DNA of 64,000 nucleotides, from positions 10,546,307 to 10,610,306 of the forward strand of contig OZ024809.1 of assembly GCA_964017045.1 (NCBI GenBank). Reading direction: 5' to 3'. Position 1 is the first letter of the stretch, and each line of letters starts with the position of its first letter. This DNA is from Omphiscola glabra (lineage: Eukaryota > Mollusca > Gastropoda > Lymnaeidae). The notes beneath the pieces were generated by a model. That model was not told the origin of the DNA and made no database searches. It worked only from the letters and a program-made list of their open reading frames with translations. This document shows positions 45,901 through 58,806 of this stretch, piece after piece. The position numbers and the translations under genes are program-made.

Positions 45901-46846
45901 CATTATTATAAAAAAATGTTTTATTGTTTTTTTTTCATTTTTATGATTTTCTCACAACAGTGTTTAACTGTAGCACGCATGTTTTAGTTTAGGGAAGGGA
46001 GCGACCTCATATCGAGAGGGATACAATAAAGTTGCTATGTTCACCATGAAATTAATGTACTAGCTGAAATTACGCCAGGAAAGGGGGCGACTGCAGGTGG
46101 TTGACACTCATCCGAGAGATACAAGAAAGCTTCTACGTTTGGCATGGACAAAATGTATTAAACCATTCTCTTAATTTTATATTTTACTGTACTGTAACAC
46201 ACTGTCTCCGTTTCCCTCCCTCTTTCTTCCACTGTGTTGGGTACTGCATTTTTGACATGTCTATTGCCATGGCAACACAGATGGTGGCCATGTTGTAAAA
46301 TGTTGTACCTAACAAGCCTACAAGGGGAACATGGTGGGGTCGGATAGCCCACATTTCTATTTCACCAAGTTGTATCTTAAATGTATTATACCTTAGGGGA
46401 AATGCTTGATCACTTTGTCCAGGTGGACCATAGCCACTCAGGCCTGATACATTTTTTGCAAACCCCTCTGACTGGATGATTTCCTCTGATAAATCTACGT
46501 CTATATCCACTAATGTAGAATAGCAACAGGGTGGGCATTTGCAATTATCAGTGTCTGCAAAACCTTCTGCTTTTGGATTTAGATAAAGGACAAAATTTTT
46601 AAGGTCTGATATACCATGGGGAGTACTTAGCAAAACAACGTCGGGTTTCAGCACGGCGATTTCAATTCCGACTAATTCACAAGCTTTATGTATCTCCCAG
46701 GCCTGCTGTTTTGCTGTCTCATTTGTAGAATTAAAATGAGTAGGATCGAGTGCAATGCCTCCATGAGGCAAGACATAACCTGCAACAACATTTGCACATA
46801 CTGGCCAAAATAAAAGTGAAATGAGGAAAACTAAAATAATTGACAT
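42908..46846 (-). CDS. LigB-type extradiol dioxygenase fold protein, secreted, 316 aa
   Basis: Exons on the minus strand: 46846-46392, 44848-44724, 44410-44280, 43748-43626 and 43024-42908. The sum is 951 nt, all phases agree and all borders are GT-AG. Residues 1-19 are a hydrophobic signal peptide (SIILVFLISLLF, cleavage probably after Ala19). The mature part carries the marks of the LigB domain of class III extradiol dioxygenases: LPHGG (26-30), KPDVVLLSTPHGISD, PSRRYSQD, SADLAHTH and HHPSYYGMM, with several candidate metal-binding or catalytic histidines. Sequons at Asn39 and Asn42 fit secretion. The length suits a single-domain LigB subunit. Bacterial relatives open aromatic rings using Fe(II); the animal substrate is unknown to me and activity is inferred from fold only. 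The introns are AT-rich; one holds a 21-bp array away from any exon edge. Confidence 0.85.
43295..43542. repeat. 21-bp array ACATACTTTGTTCTAGTTAAA
   Basis: Twelve almost identical copies inside the last LigB-gene intron, away from exon edges; likely recent. Confidence 0.95.
45180..45335. mobile_element. Decayed hAT remnant in a LigB gene intron
   Basis: TTTGGGAGTCCCTTTGG at one end and GCAATGGTTGGGAACCA at the other, with AACCCTTAGGGGTC between, resemble worn hAT MITE ends. Weak. Confidence 0.25.
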
Positions 46847-46849
46847 TTT

Positions 46850-47857
46850 GAAAATAAGTATATTTATTTAGGACCATGTATTTATTCTAAAAATTTCAGT
46901 TTCACTGTAGTACTTAGAAGTCTAAAAACAGCTGATATTTAGAAAAGAGAGTAGCGTCTCTTTTGTACTTCCGACAAATACAAGCCAGCTTGGCCTTGTT
47001 CGAAAAAAACTTTCAGAGTAAGTAATATAAATAAAATTAAAAGTTTATCAAATTAAAATTATATTTAATTTATATAAATATAGGTTTTAAAATAAGTTTA
47101 AGCTAATAAATGTTTAAAATATATTTAACCTTTAGATTTCAAACAATTGTAGTATCTTAGAAAATGCTTTTATTTCAACTTCACAAAAATTTGGCATAAT
47201 GTTAAATAAAGCATTGGGTGTTCGTGACAATTAGCATGCCAAGACTAAACAAAGACAAAATAACACCACCAATTCTAATTGTGAGCTGGATTTCACAACT
47301 TATTTTGAGGTACGAGCCGATTCACTTATCAGCTCTGCTGTGAAAAATTAGGCTTTATATCATTAATGACTTTCGGAATGCCTAATGTGAACCACGCTAC
47401 CTCGACAATCGACTGGTAATTTTAGTGGACTTCAACGAAAAATAGTATTTTCTCTCTTTTTTTATATTGAGCTAATTACATTGATTTCTGTTCACTTCTA
47501 ACCTATTGGCATTGGACTTTATTCGTAGTTTTGTATACTTGCAATGATTCGGTTCTATTCAGTCTTTCTTTATAAACATTGCTTGCATTATTTACCCAGT
47601 TATGTTTTACTAAGTAAATTGGTATTAATTAATTATCCTGCTGATCCTGAAACTGAAATATTTTGGCCAATAAATCTTCCCTCCTCTGAACGCTGGTCTA
47701 AAATTCAAAACACTCGTCAACGCGGGTCTCAAATTCAAGCCATTAGTAAAACGGCATCCAATGAGCAGTTACTTTGGCCATTCAATAATTTTTTACCACG
47801 TTCATGGTCAAATGGTCAAATGTGACAATTTTCACTCAACAAAAGTACTCCAAAGTG
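46850..47857. other. Intergenic stretch between the LigB and Nop6-like genes
   Basis: AT-rich. The LigB 5' flank is on the left. A 93-codon frame at 47544-47825 shows no family resemblance. No promoter motif recognised. Confidence 0.4.
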
Positions 47858-48054
47858 CAGCGGTTCTCAACCTGTGGGTCGCGACCCCTTACTTTAGGGG
47901 TCGCACAACCCTTTCACAGGGGTTGCCTAAGACCATCGGAAAACATATATACTCTACAGTTATGAAGTAGCACCGAAATTAATTTTGTAGTTGGGGGTCG
48001 CCACAGCCACAACATGAGGAACTGTATTTAAGGGTCGAAGGTTGAGAACCACTG
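47858..48054. mobile_element. SPIN-like non-autonomous hAT element, opposite orientation
   Basis: Starts CAGCGGTTCTCAACCTGTGG and ends GGTTGAGAACCACTG, inverted relative to 41-236. Flanks resemble each other (CTCCAAAG, CTCTAAAG), but two extra bases stand on the left. Confidence 0.78.
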
Positions 48055-49377
48055 CTCTAAAGTAAGCACCACTTTCTAACAAAAAGTATTCCAAAAATAT
48101 CTATGTATGTTGGAGGTAGAGCCTAGGCCTAGACCTTGCAAACCCTTCTCTATATTTTAGGGGCCAAAAGTTGTGATGTAAAGAAACTTAAACTAACTCT
48201 TAAATTTGAATGCATCAAGCAAATCAAAAATGGCAGGGGGGCTCCAATAATCATGTGCTAGCTCTTATTCTGATTGGAGGCATGGGTAAATTTATGATTT
48301 AGTCCTACAGGAAATACTTTTGAAAAGCAAAAACATGCAGAGGAAATGGAGGATGAGGAACCAAGCTGACTTTATCATTAACTTAAAACTTTATCTTAAA
48401 ATACAATCAATCGATATACCATTTAAATTTAACAGCTTTCTACATTAATGACATTTAAGATAAAAAAGGACAAATAAATACTTTTTAGGTAAATTTACGT
48501 TATCTGGCTCCCACTATTTACTGTGCTTGTGATCTACTTTTTTTTTTCATGGCCTCCATTTTTGTTGCAGACAAAGATGAGGGCCATGGCAAAAAGGTAG
48601 TGCATAACACATCTATTAAAATGGGGAGGGTAAAGGGAGACAAAATTGTTTTTAGCTACCATACTTACCTAGGAAAATGATAAGTATGAGTTATTATTTT
48701 TAAAAAGACTTGTTTTGAAACTTGCTTTGTATAAAAATAATATTATAAAAGACATTTAATAAAGAAGGTGAAAAATCAAAACATTTAAATTTAAAAGAAA
48801 AAGGCTTTTAAAAATTAGAAAAAATCCTGCACATTTAATTTCAAAAGACTTTTGCAAAAAAACATTCAAATATAAAATCTACAACTCTACCTAACCTGAA
48901 TGTTAAGTCACTATCCCTAACTCAGATGAAAATTAACCCCTAAATAAATTTACCCCCCTACCCCCCAACTTGAGCATGCCGTAAATCTTTAAACCTAAAA
49001 TCTATGGCCTAACTTAGACCCCAATATTTTCGTTTGTTACAGGTACACGCTGTACTGAAGATAAGTGTAAATTTTTATAAAAAGATGAAAATATTTATTT
49101 TAAAAATATTCAGAATAATGAAAACCCAACTTACAGTTTAATTGAATACACTTTATTGCAAGCTCCGCCGACAATCATATGAATTAACTTAAAATCTGAA
49201 ATCCATTTATAAAATAATCAGACTCAGACCTTGTTTTCAAATGCCTGTATGAATTAATATAAAAAAAACTCCAGTAATAATCCACGACTAAACAAGGGGA
49301 GCTCACTCTTATACAGACACTCATTGAGCGCAATCTGCCCATCTTTTTTAAAATGTTTTCTCTGTTACAGCTGAATA
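48055..49377. other. 5' side of the Nop6-like gene
   Basis: AT-rich. A non-coding first exon should lie here, since an acceptor precedes the start codon at 49370. I cannot place it. Confidence 0.4.
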
Positions 49378-52300
49378 ATGTCTTCGTCCCTTGCAAAAAT
49401 GAAAGCTTCAGAAAAATCAGAAGCAATCGCAGTACATAATGGAAATTCAGCACATCCAGAATCAAGTAATGGTACATCTGCTGTCAGTATTACTGACAGT
49501 GCCAAGAGTATTGGCCGCAAAGATAGAAGGAAAGAATGGTGGGATAAGAAAAAAAAACCTGAAAAGAAGATTGTGCAGAAAACCAAATCAGATACTGAAA
49601 GAGAAGGTCATCACCGAATTGTGGAAGTAGATGTACTTACAGCTGGGACAGGTGACGGTGTGCAAACTGAACAGAGGACAAAACTCCGTGAGTTTACCAT
49701 CGTTTCTCTCTACTGCTTCATTTAATTAAATTTGCCTTACTTTGCGCTGCTAATTATTCAACAATGTATTTATAACTATAGTAATTACAGTTTGTTTTGT
49801 GTATTACATTATATCCCTTGTTTTCAATTTCAGGTAACAGAGAAACCATAGCAAAGCCTGACAGTTTAAAATATGAGCCTGACTTTCACCGCGGCTTCCA
49901 CAGCAAAATTATGCAGAACCTGTACACTGACACATCAAAGAAAAAGAGTAAAAAGAACAGCCGACAAGAAACCCAGAAAAGGAAATCAATGTCTGCCTCA
50001 AACAGTGAGCAGGAGAGTGGCAAAAAACAGAAGGTTGGAGAAGACAATGAAGTTTTGGATTTGTACAAATTTTCTTTGAACTTGATCAATGGAGATGTTG
50101 ATACAACCAAATCGGCAACATCAAAAGATTCAAAAAACAAATACGTTTTGTTCATTGGTAATCTCCCTTTTGATATCACTAGGGAACAATTAGAAGACCA
50201 CTTCAGAAAAACTGGTAAGTCGTTAACTTTTTACTCTTTTGAGGAGTCTTTGTATTATACTCTAAAAGCAAACAACTTGTTCAGACAAATGCGTCCTAAT
50301 AGCAACAAAATCTCACATCCCTGTAGACTTTTGATGATCGCGTGATTTCAATTTAAAAACCAGAAGGTTTATCATGTTTTACTTTCAATCCTTGTGTGCT
50401 TTAGTACGGTGTGTCTATATCTAGCATGTGATGTGTTCATCCAATGTGCCAAAAATTGATTTTTCGGTCATTGCTGGTTATTTGTTCACAGCTAATGTCT
50501 AATTCATTTCTGGATGCAATTATCCTAAGTTCATTATTATTAATTAATATTTATCAGCTTAAAAAATATTTTACAAATGTAAATCAATTTCAAAACGGAG
50601 TTACTTCCCTTTCCCAGGCATGTACATTTTAACCATCAACTTTGAATGCCAAAAGTCACAAGATGGATCTGTTTACATTCTGTCTACATTCTGTCTACAT
50701 ACCATTCATGTTGTTAATACTCTCAAATTGATATATTCTCTACACATCCTACTAGTTGAATACTCTGTGCATTCCCTTTAAGTTGTAGACACCACATACG
50801 GTTGTCTATTTAATTGGTGTTTAATGTCAGGTAATGAATTCCCAATCTAGCTGGTAATATTGAAGTTTAGTAGGCTTCCAATTGTTTCACTGTGGAATGT
50901 TATTTTACGCTGAATTTGTAAGATTTTTTTAAAGTGTTGCAAATGTTTAAATTTCTGGGCAACAAGCAGTCTGACCACCATGAAGTTTCTTGTAGGCCAG
51001 ATAAATTTGTCTCACACAAAAGGATTTTTTAATAAACTCAACCTGTTGGCTCACTCCTTAGAACGTTATATCAAAACATAGGAACAAAATGGAATGTAAC
51101 CATTTAAAAACATTTTAACATGTATATTTTACAGATGGTCTTAAAACACCTTCGGTGTTCTTTAAGTGGACAGACAATAAAAGCTTCAAAGACTTGTGTT
51201 TTGGGTGTGTTATTTTAACTCTTTTGTCACAAATATTGTCCTGATGTTTGCCCATGGTAATCAGATGAATCGTGTGCTTTTGTAAAGGTTTTTTGTTGTT
51301 GTTTTATTGCCACTAAGGAGTTTTTGTATTTCAGGTGGCATCAAATCAATCCGCATTCCTCGAGACAAAGGGACTGAGAAGGGCAGAGGTTTTGCTTATA
51401 TGGAGTTTGATGGTCGTATTAGTCATGGGGTAGGAACTGTGTTTTTTTATGTTGTATAGGCATGAGTAAAGTTTTGATGCGGTCAGAGATCTTCTAGGTG
51501 GTGAAGGAAAAGGGGAGTGGTATGTTAAATTAGTTTTCCATGCCACTTTGATAAGGGTTGTAGTATTTTAAAACAATTTCACTTGCTTTAACCATTAAAT
51601 ATGACACAGTGCCCCATAGAGCTGCCAACTCACAGTCTATAATGATTTGGCATAAAATGACTAGTCCTTAAAATGTACATACAATTTTTTAAGATGCACA
51701 TAAAAATTAGACGTTATACAAAAAGCTTCTGAAGCAGATATCTCAACTTTTGTAATTTCTTTTTTCTATAAAATTTCTTTTTGAAATAAAGTTATAAATT
51801 AGGCACAAGCCTTATGGTCTTAATTTCATCATATGATAAAATATAGTATACAAATGCAGTCAGGTGTATATTGGACTCTGTAAAAAATAATTGTTTGTCC
51901 TTTAACAACTGAAATATTTAGAATATTTGTGCATAAATATATTTTTGAATTGGCAACCCTGGTCTCTCCCCCCCCCCCCCCCAAAAAAAAAAGAATTATG
52001 GACTATTTTAAAAGGTTTGGTGTAGAGCACATCTTTTAGCTTCTCTGTGAAATAGCCTGAAGATATGGTTTTAGCCAATTAGCCTTTAATGATAGATATA
52101 AGTCTAAGAAATGGATGTTAAAAATAATTTAAAAAAAAAAAAAACAAGCTTAAAAATAAGGCTTTAATTGTGGGCAGCCACATAAATATAAAAATGTGGC
52201 CCTCCCCCCCCCCCCCCCCCCCAAAGAGAATATGCTAAATCAATACAGCTTAAATTTAAAATTAATAAACAATTGACAACCCTGCAAAAGATGCGCCCAT

Positions 52301-52517
52301 GGCCTATTTTTTTTTTAACATTGATGGCGTACCTTATTTTTATCAAGTTACCTAAATTTGACCTATTTCTTAGATTGCCCTGCGTTTACACCAAACTACA
52401 CTCGGAGGCAGGAAAATCAACGTTGAGTTCACATCCATTGGAGGGGGCAAATCTGAAGCCAGGAAAGAAAAGCTCAAACAGAAGAATCACAAACGGAGAA
52501 GAATGAAGATGCAATGA
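49378..52517 (+). CDS. Nop6-like RRM protein, 309 aa
   Basis: Exons: 49378-49687, 49834-50214, 51335-51429 and 52374-52517 (930 nt, all phases agree). Only eight bases lie between a strong acceptor (TTCTCTGTTACAG) and the ATG, so at least one non-coding 5' exon is expected upstream. Residues 1-205 are charged and of low complexity, with lysine-rich nuclear-localisation-like stretches (KKKSKK). One RRM follows at about 206-285, with RNP2 LFIGNL (209-214) and RNP1 GRGFAYMEF (247-255). The tail reads GGGKSEARKEKLKQKNHK, the signature I associate with the yeast Nop6 family of nucleolar RRM proteins involved in small-subunit rRNA processing. Nucleolar location and a ribosome-assembly role are inferred from that likeness. 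Confidence 0.82.
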
Positions 52518-52721
52518 GGGCACACCCTCTGAGGAATCATTGACCCCTGACCTCACTGTAGCATTGCCATTTGACCTCATTGTATCATTATTGTGACTCT
52601 TCCTCACGTTGACAGTGTTATATGAATGTATTCAGGGTTTGTCTCTTACAGATGTAAGTATTTGTAAGCAATGCAGGAGTTAAGTTAAATAGTCTGTATT
52701 TAAAATGAAAGTTGATTGTCT

Positions 52722-52727
52722 ATTAAA
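52722..52727 (+). terminator. Candidate poly(A) signal of the Nop6-like gene
   Basis: ATTAAA, 205 nt after the stop codon. It lies inside the 8-bp target-site duplication of the hAT element at 52729-53365, so a second copy stands at 53367-53372. Confidence 0.4.
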
Positions 52728-52728
52728 G

Positions 52729-53365
52729 CAGGGATGGCCAAGCCGCATTGGACTGCACAGAAAATTTTTGCGGCCTGAAAGACATCATATGTATCTCTAA
52801 TGAAATTATTTTTTTTTTCCTTCACTAAAATTGCACTTTTTCTCTTTCTAGTTATACAAGCACATAGTGTTTATATGGCATTTAATTAATTTATTAGTGT
52901 CATGTCATGCTTCCCATTCTGCACATCCAGCTACCTTTAGTTTTTTTGAGATCTTTGAAACATAAGTTTTAATTATTTTTAATTTAAAATTATCTTTTGT
53001 TTATTGTATTGTCTGCTGAAGAAGGAATCTACCTGAAGCGTCAGCTTAAATTGTCTTGTATTTTGTAGCCTGAACACATCTTGTCCCGCTATTTATTTAC
53101 TTTTGAAATTAATGAATCATTCAAAATAATGATCTAAAACAGGTTTATATCTCAATGATATCTATCACATTTATTTGTGTGTGTATTCCGTTCAGAGATT
53201 TATGTGCAATAAGAATAAATAAATAATAATGTATAGCGTTTATATTGTGTTTATTTAATTTATGAGTGTCTTGACAGGCAGCCCGCCTAAGGTTGACTTG
53301 TGATCAAAATGCCAAGTGAAACCATTTGGGTTGGCAAGTGAAACCATTTGGGTTGGCCAGCCCTG
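52729..53365. mobile_element. hAT element in the 3' region of the Nop6-like gene
   Basis: Ends CAGGGATGGCCAA and TTGGCCAGCCCTG are inverted. Duplication TATTAAAG / CATTAAAG (52721-52728, 53366-53373) matches at 7 of 8. A short direct duplication (AAGTGAAACCATTTGGGTTG) stands near its right end. Confidence 0.75.
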
Positions 53366-53373
53366 CATTAAAG

Positions 53374-55900
53374 GAATATCATCATTTTATTTAGTTAAGA
53401 TGAGATTTGTAAAAAAAAAAAATAACCTTTAAAATACAGATCTTACCCAGGACAGACATGAAACATGGCTATGACTGGTGTGGGGGTAATTATAGTAACA
53501 CTTATTGTTATTTCATGTTTTGTGAACATTCACTTAACATTGCTGTATATATCTTTGTGGTACCAATCTCTTCTAGGTTGCCCAGTAAACTGACTGGGTG
53601 TAAGAAAGTGATGGCTCAATAGGAAATGTCATGTTGTATTGTTTAATACTTTTCATCATCATTCTTCTTTAACTTGTTTGTTTTTGTTTTGTTATTCAAC
53701 ACATTTTTAACAAATCTAATAAACTATAAACACAATAATTTTTGAGAGTATCTCTCTTGTGGTGAGCTGGTTAAAATATATTCTATGGAGTTGTATCAGT
53801 TTCTGGTCATTCCCAATTGTAGGACTCCCTGATTCCCCAATGGTAGGACTCCCTAATTCCCCAGGGGTAGGACTCCTTAATTCCCCACAATGGCAGGACT
53901 CACTGACTCCCCACTGAGAACTCCTTTGTCCTTTGAGAGCTCTTACACTTTCAATAACACAGAGAAAAGAATAGCTTTCTTTCTTTATGTTACCCTTTTC
54001 TCATTTGGAGTAAAGCCTTTTAAAAAAAATTATTATCCTGTGTAAAACTAGCTTTTGTGAAGATGACTGTTCAAGATTCAATTTATTCAATCAACCTAGG
54101 CTTACAAAATTAACCAGTGATGTAAGAAATGTTTATATTATATCATAATTAGATATGGTAAGCATCAGGGATTGTGGGGGGGGGGGGGGGGGTGTGTGGG
54201 CGGGGAATGTAATGTATGCATTTTTAAAGTTTATAAATAACTTGGCTACAACATTTATAACTTAAGCTGTACACTGAATGGAAATGGAGTGCATGAAAAA
54301 CATCAGATCACCTTGTGACTATATTATATGATGGGAGTTGATGTACAGTGTGATGTTTGGCTGCACACAAACCAGTGAATTATTATCATTGGAGATGTAT
54401 TAGGTCTAGAGTGGCTTCCCTTCCAATTATTTCCATACTGCTGTTAAATTTCTTTGCTATGAGAGTAACAAATCAATAGTTGGTTACTCATTTAGTTTGG
54501 AATAAACATGTGGGATGTTTTTATCATTCATGGGTTGTGTGGCATCCATTGCACTACATTTCTTTCATTTCCACCTGTCTGTGTAAATGATGGTCTCACC
54601 ATGATTTCAAGGTGTGCCAGGTAGCCAGTCTATGGTAAAAATGGCAAGTAAGCTTTGACTACTCTTCCTCACACTAATTAATACTGTCTCATTGGTAAGT
54701 CCAAAATGAGTAATAAGTTGTCTCCCATTTTGATCTTTGTTGTAAGCAAAAGGGAAACAATCTCTGAAGGGTGTCATTTGGTATAACAAAGACTTCCTGT
54801 ATTTTTTTTTCTGCGGTGATAAGTTTAGTAAACAGAATTGGGTATCACATCTAGACAATCAATTTTGACTTTATTCACAGTAATTGTGGTTAGTTTAAAA
54901 TAATTTTTTAATTTTTCTTCCTTCTTTAATTTAGTGCCCCTGATATTTTGATGGTGAAAATTTTGATTTTTCTGCTCAGTAAATTTTTATTAGTCATTCT
55001 TTTGTTTGAAAATTTGTTTTTCTTTAAATTGTATTTATTTTTAACTCCTGAGTTTGTTCCTTTATGTTTATATAATTTTAGCTTGGACTGCATCTTCTTA
55101 GAAAAATGTCCTGTGTGTTGAAGCATTTTAAAAATAACTTCAACAAGTGACTGTCTTTATTCATTATTTGAAATGCCAACTTTAAATTATCATTTTGATT
55201 CAGGGGGCCACTGACGGTAATTATCCCACTGTGCCACCTTCCTCATCAACACGCATCATTAAGAGTTGATTTAAATTTGAGAGATCCGTGATGTGGAGTA
55301 CATAGGCTTAGAGTTGATTATGTTTACAATTACTGTGCTTAAGATAACATACCATTTGAGTATGGGGGGGGGGGGGGAACAAGTCCCATTGCAACCACTG
55401 TGTTTTATAGGGTTTGTTCTCATGTATGAGCAAAGTTGTTTTCTTTTTATCTCCATGTTATTATTATAAATTGAAATAACGTTTTTTTGTATGACATTAT
55501 GTTAAGCATAATTTATGATAATTTATTCATTGTCAAAATCATTTCATTAAAATCTATAGTTAACAAAACGAATTATAGTTAATATTTTTATTCTGTAATA
55601 ATATAATTTTCTTGTAACATGTTTATTCATTCTTTAATGATATGCTCCTTCTGCTGTTCACTTGGTAGTTCTGAGATTTGAAATCCTTTCAAGGAGTAGT
55701 GAAGCTTCTCTATTATCTCCTTTTACAGCAGCAGTTCTGAACCCAAGGGTTTATATTTATAATTGTAGGTGTACATCTAGTGAGTTGCATTACCATGTGA
55801 CAATGTTTTTTGCTCTTTCAAAATCACAGTGACTCCAAGGGATAGAAACAGGTTTCATCCTATCATTTTTATATTGTAATCAGGCATCTGATTTTTTGTA
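53374..55900. other. Intergenic AT-rich stretch
   Basis: No gene recognised. A short array of GGTAGGACTCCCTAATTCCC units (about 24 bp, four copies) lies at 53815-53915 and a G run at 54176-54192. Confidence 0.5.
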
Positions 55901-55904
55901 TTAG

Positions 55905-56722
55905 TGAAACAGAATGGGTAGGCCATTGAATTGGTGACACAGTGGGTAGACCATTGAATTGGTGACACAGTGGGTAGGCCCTTGAATTAGTGACACAGTG
56001 GGTAGGTCATTGAATTGGTGACACAGTGGGGAGGCCATTGAATTGGTGACACAGTGGGTAGGCCCTTGAATTAGTGTCACAGTGGGTTAGGTCATTGAAT
56101 TGGCGACAGTGGGTAGGCCCTTGAATTAGTGACACAGTGGGTAGGTCATTGAATTAGTGACACAGTGGGTAGGTCATTTAATTAGTGACACAGTGGGTAG
56201 GTCATTGAATTAGTGACACAGTGGGTAGGTCATTGAATTATTGACACAGTGGATAGGTCATGTAATTAGTGACACGGGTAGGCCATTGAATTGGTGACAC
56301 AGTGGGTAGGTCATTGAATTGGTGACACAGTGGATAGGTCATGTAATTAGTGACACAGTGGGTAGGCCATTGAATTGGTGACACAGTGGATAGATCATTG
56401 AATTAGTGACACAGTGGGTAGGTCATTGAATTGGTGACACAGTGGGTAGGTCATGTAATTGGTGACACAGTGGGTAGGTCATTGAATTGGTGACACAGTG
56501 GATAGGCCATTTAATTAGTGACACAGTGGGTAGGCCATTTAATTAGTGACACAGTGGGTAGGCCATTTAATTAGTGACACAGTGGGTAGGCCATTTAATT
56601 AGTGACACAGTGGATAGGTCATGTAATTTGTGACACAGTGGGTAGGTCATTGAATTAGTGACAGTGGGTAGGCCATTGAATTGATGACACAGTGGGTAGG
56701 CCATTTAATTAGTGACATGTAA
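55905..56722. repeat. 28-bp array, about 29 copies
   Basis: Units of GTGACACAGTGGGTAGGTCA plus TTGAATTG, with interspersed GCCATTTAATTA variants. Confidence 0.93.
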
Positions 56723-57029
56723 CAAAAAATAACAATAACAAGTCAACAAATTGTCCTTATGTATTTATAGTTTTATCAACATAGAAGATAGCCGCTTAAT
56801 GAATATATCAAAATAAATGTTTGATTAGTTGTATCTTAAAACCGTAGGAGTTATGAGTTAGTGACATCTTGATTGTCACAGCTCCAACCTTGTGACAGTC
56901 TGGTAACAATGGAGAGAAATGTGACAAAGTGGACAGGTTGAAACAAGCAATGATGGTCTCAGCAAGTTCTAGTGACATACAACATCTAACATGAATACAC
57001 ATACACCCATCTACCATAACACACACATA

Positions 57030-57125
57030 AACTCACATTACCTTAACACACACATCTACTACTGTTAAACGCACATCTACTACTGTTAAACGCACATCTA
57101 CTACTGACAAACACACATCTATTAC
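57030..57125. repeat. 21-22 bp repeat CACATCTACTACTGTTAAACG
   Basis: Four copies. Confidence 0.8.
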
Positions 57126-57664
57126 AGCAGACATTTAATAAAACAGACATGATTTCAGGTAATAGCTAACTAGTCTGAAAATATCTCACATGACATCCCT
57201 ATGTGTGATACTAATACAGATAAGATGGCACAAATGTCAGGTGCAAATGACATGTGGATGGCAGGAATAAGAAGTAATTAAGCATGTCATTAACTGAAAA
57301 ATGTATGACATTTGTTAAAAAATGACAACTGGTGAGACAAGACATGTTCAAGTCTCACACAAGACATGTACAAGTCCAAAAAGAGACATACACAAGACAC
57401 TATCCTGACCTTTAGATGGAGTGACTAGATGATTCGCGGTATCAATTTCTAATTAAATACTTAACTAACAAAATATTTGTTTATTAGATAAGCAACGTTT
57501 TATTATACACTGTCTCCCCACACGCCCACACTCTCAAGCATCGTCTTTAAGCCTAGGGTTCCATCATGTTAACGCACTACCGGTACATGAGAACGTGCAC
57601 GCTATGATCAAGTAAAAAAACGCACTGGATCCATGACGAAAATGTCCTGACTTCTTACAAAGGG

Positions 57665-58022
57665 CCGTTTCAGGGAACCAATAGCCGCATTCTCAGGGAA
57701 CCCATTGCCACCTAATGAGGGTAACAAGCTGTCACCTACTCAATGGAACCAATTGCCACCTACTCAGCGGAACCAATTACCACCTACTCAGAGGATCAAA
57801 TTGCAGTTTCCTCAGGGAACCAACGGCCACTTCCTCTTGAACCAAAGGCCACATTCACGTGGAACCAATGGCCACCATAAATTTGGAACCAGGGGCCACA
57901 TTCCCCATGAACCAATGGCCACCATAAATTTGGAACCAGGGGCCACATTCCCCATGAACCAATGGCCACCATAAATTTGGAACCAGGGGCCACATTCCCC
58001 ATGAACCAATGGTCACCTACTC
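57665..58022. repeat. Compound array of GGAACCAATGGCCACC type
   Basis: Loose 20-25 bp units at first, then three near-identical copies of a 51-bp unit at 57860-58012. Confidence 0.85.
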
Positions 58023-58189
58023 AGGAGAGAAGTAAACCTTCCAATGACCAAGTGGCTCTCAATACCAATCTTAGCTTGCTGATATTAAAAAATCACATTG
58101 ACCTACATAAAATCAAGCGCTCTTACTCATTCCATTAAGAAGAAATAATATAATAAAGCCATTTTCTTTTCTTTAGAGAGAATGGGGGA

Positions 58190-58385
58190 ATTCGAAATAT
58201 GCTGCATTGGTCGTCCCTATGTAGATCTATAGAAGTATGTTGCATTGGTCGTCCCTATGTAGATCTATAGAAGTATGCTGCATTGGTCGTCCCTATGTAG
58301 ATCTATAGAAGTATGCTGCATTGGTCGTCCCTATGTAGATCTATAGAAGTAGAAGTATGTTGCATTGGTCGTCCCTATGAAGGTC
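58190..58385. repeat. 38-bp array, five copies
   Basis: Units of GTATGCTGCATTGGTCGTCC plus CTATGTAGATCTATAGAA, nearly identical; in the 3' flank of the FAM124 gene. Confidence 0.93.
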
Positions 58386-58806
58386 GCATAGAAATTCAAT
58401 GATAACCATCTCACTGCCATCGAGATGTCCCTCTGGCTATTGCATCACTGACACATTTTCATTCAACCAGGCCCAAGATTTTTTAAGACTTCTGGGGACC
58501 CACGTAGCCAACCCTTGAGACCCAAGAAGCCAACAATTTCTTTGTGTGTTGACCCAAGTTATTTTTACAAGCTTGCTCCTCTCGTTATAAATAGGGCTGT
58601 TGTTAGAGGGTATTAAATTGAAGGCCGTCAAACGCTATACGAGGACTGCCTGAAAATTCGTTACCAGCATTTTTGGCATGTTAAACTGTTTGTTTTCAAG
58701 GTAGGTGAAGGTCACGTTAAGTCGGCAAACAGCAGACATCAACGCAGAATGGACTCCACGTCTAAGAATAGAACTAGTTGTTTTGGGGGGGGGGGGGGGG
58801 GGGGTC

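Noticed and set aside
46184..46391. Continuation of the LigB frame past 46392
   Set aside because: A donor GTATAA at 46391 joins in phase to the WGEVIPFHFL exon, which continues the domain; the read-through does not.
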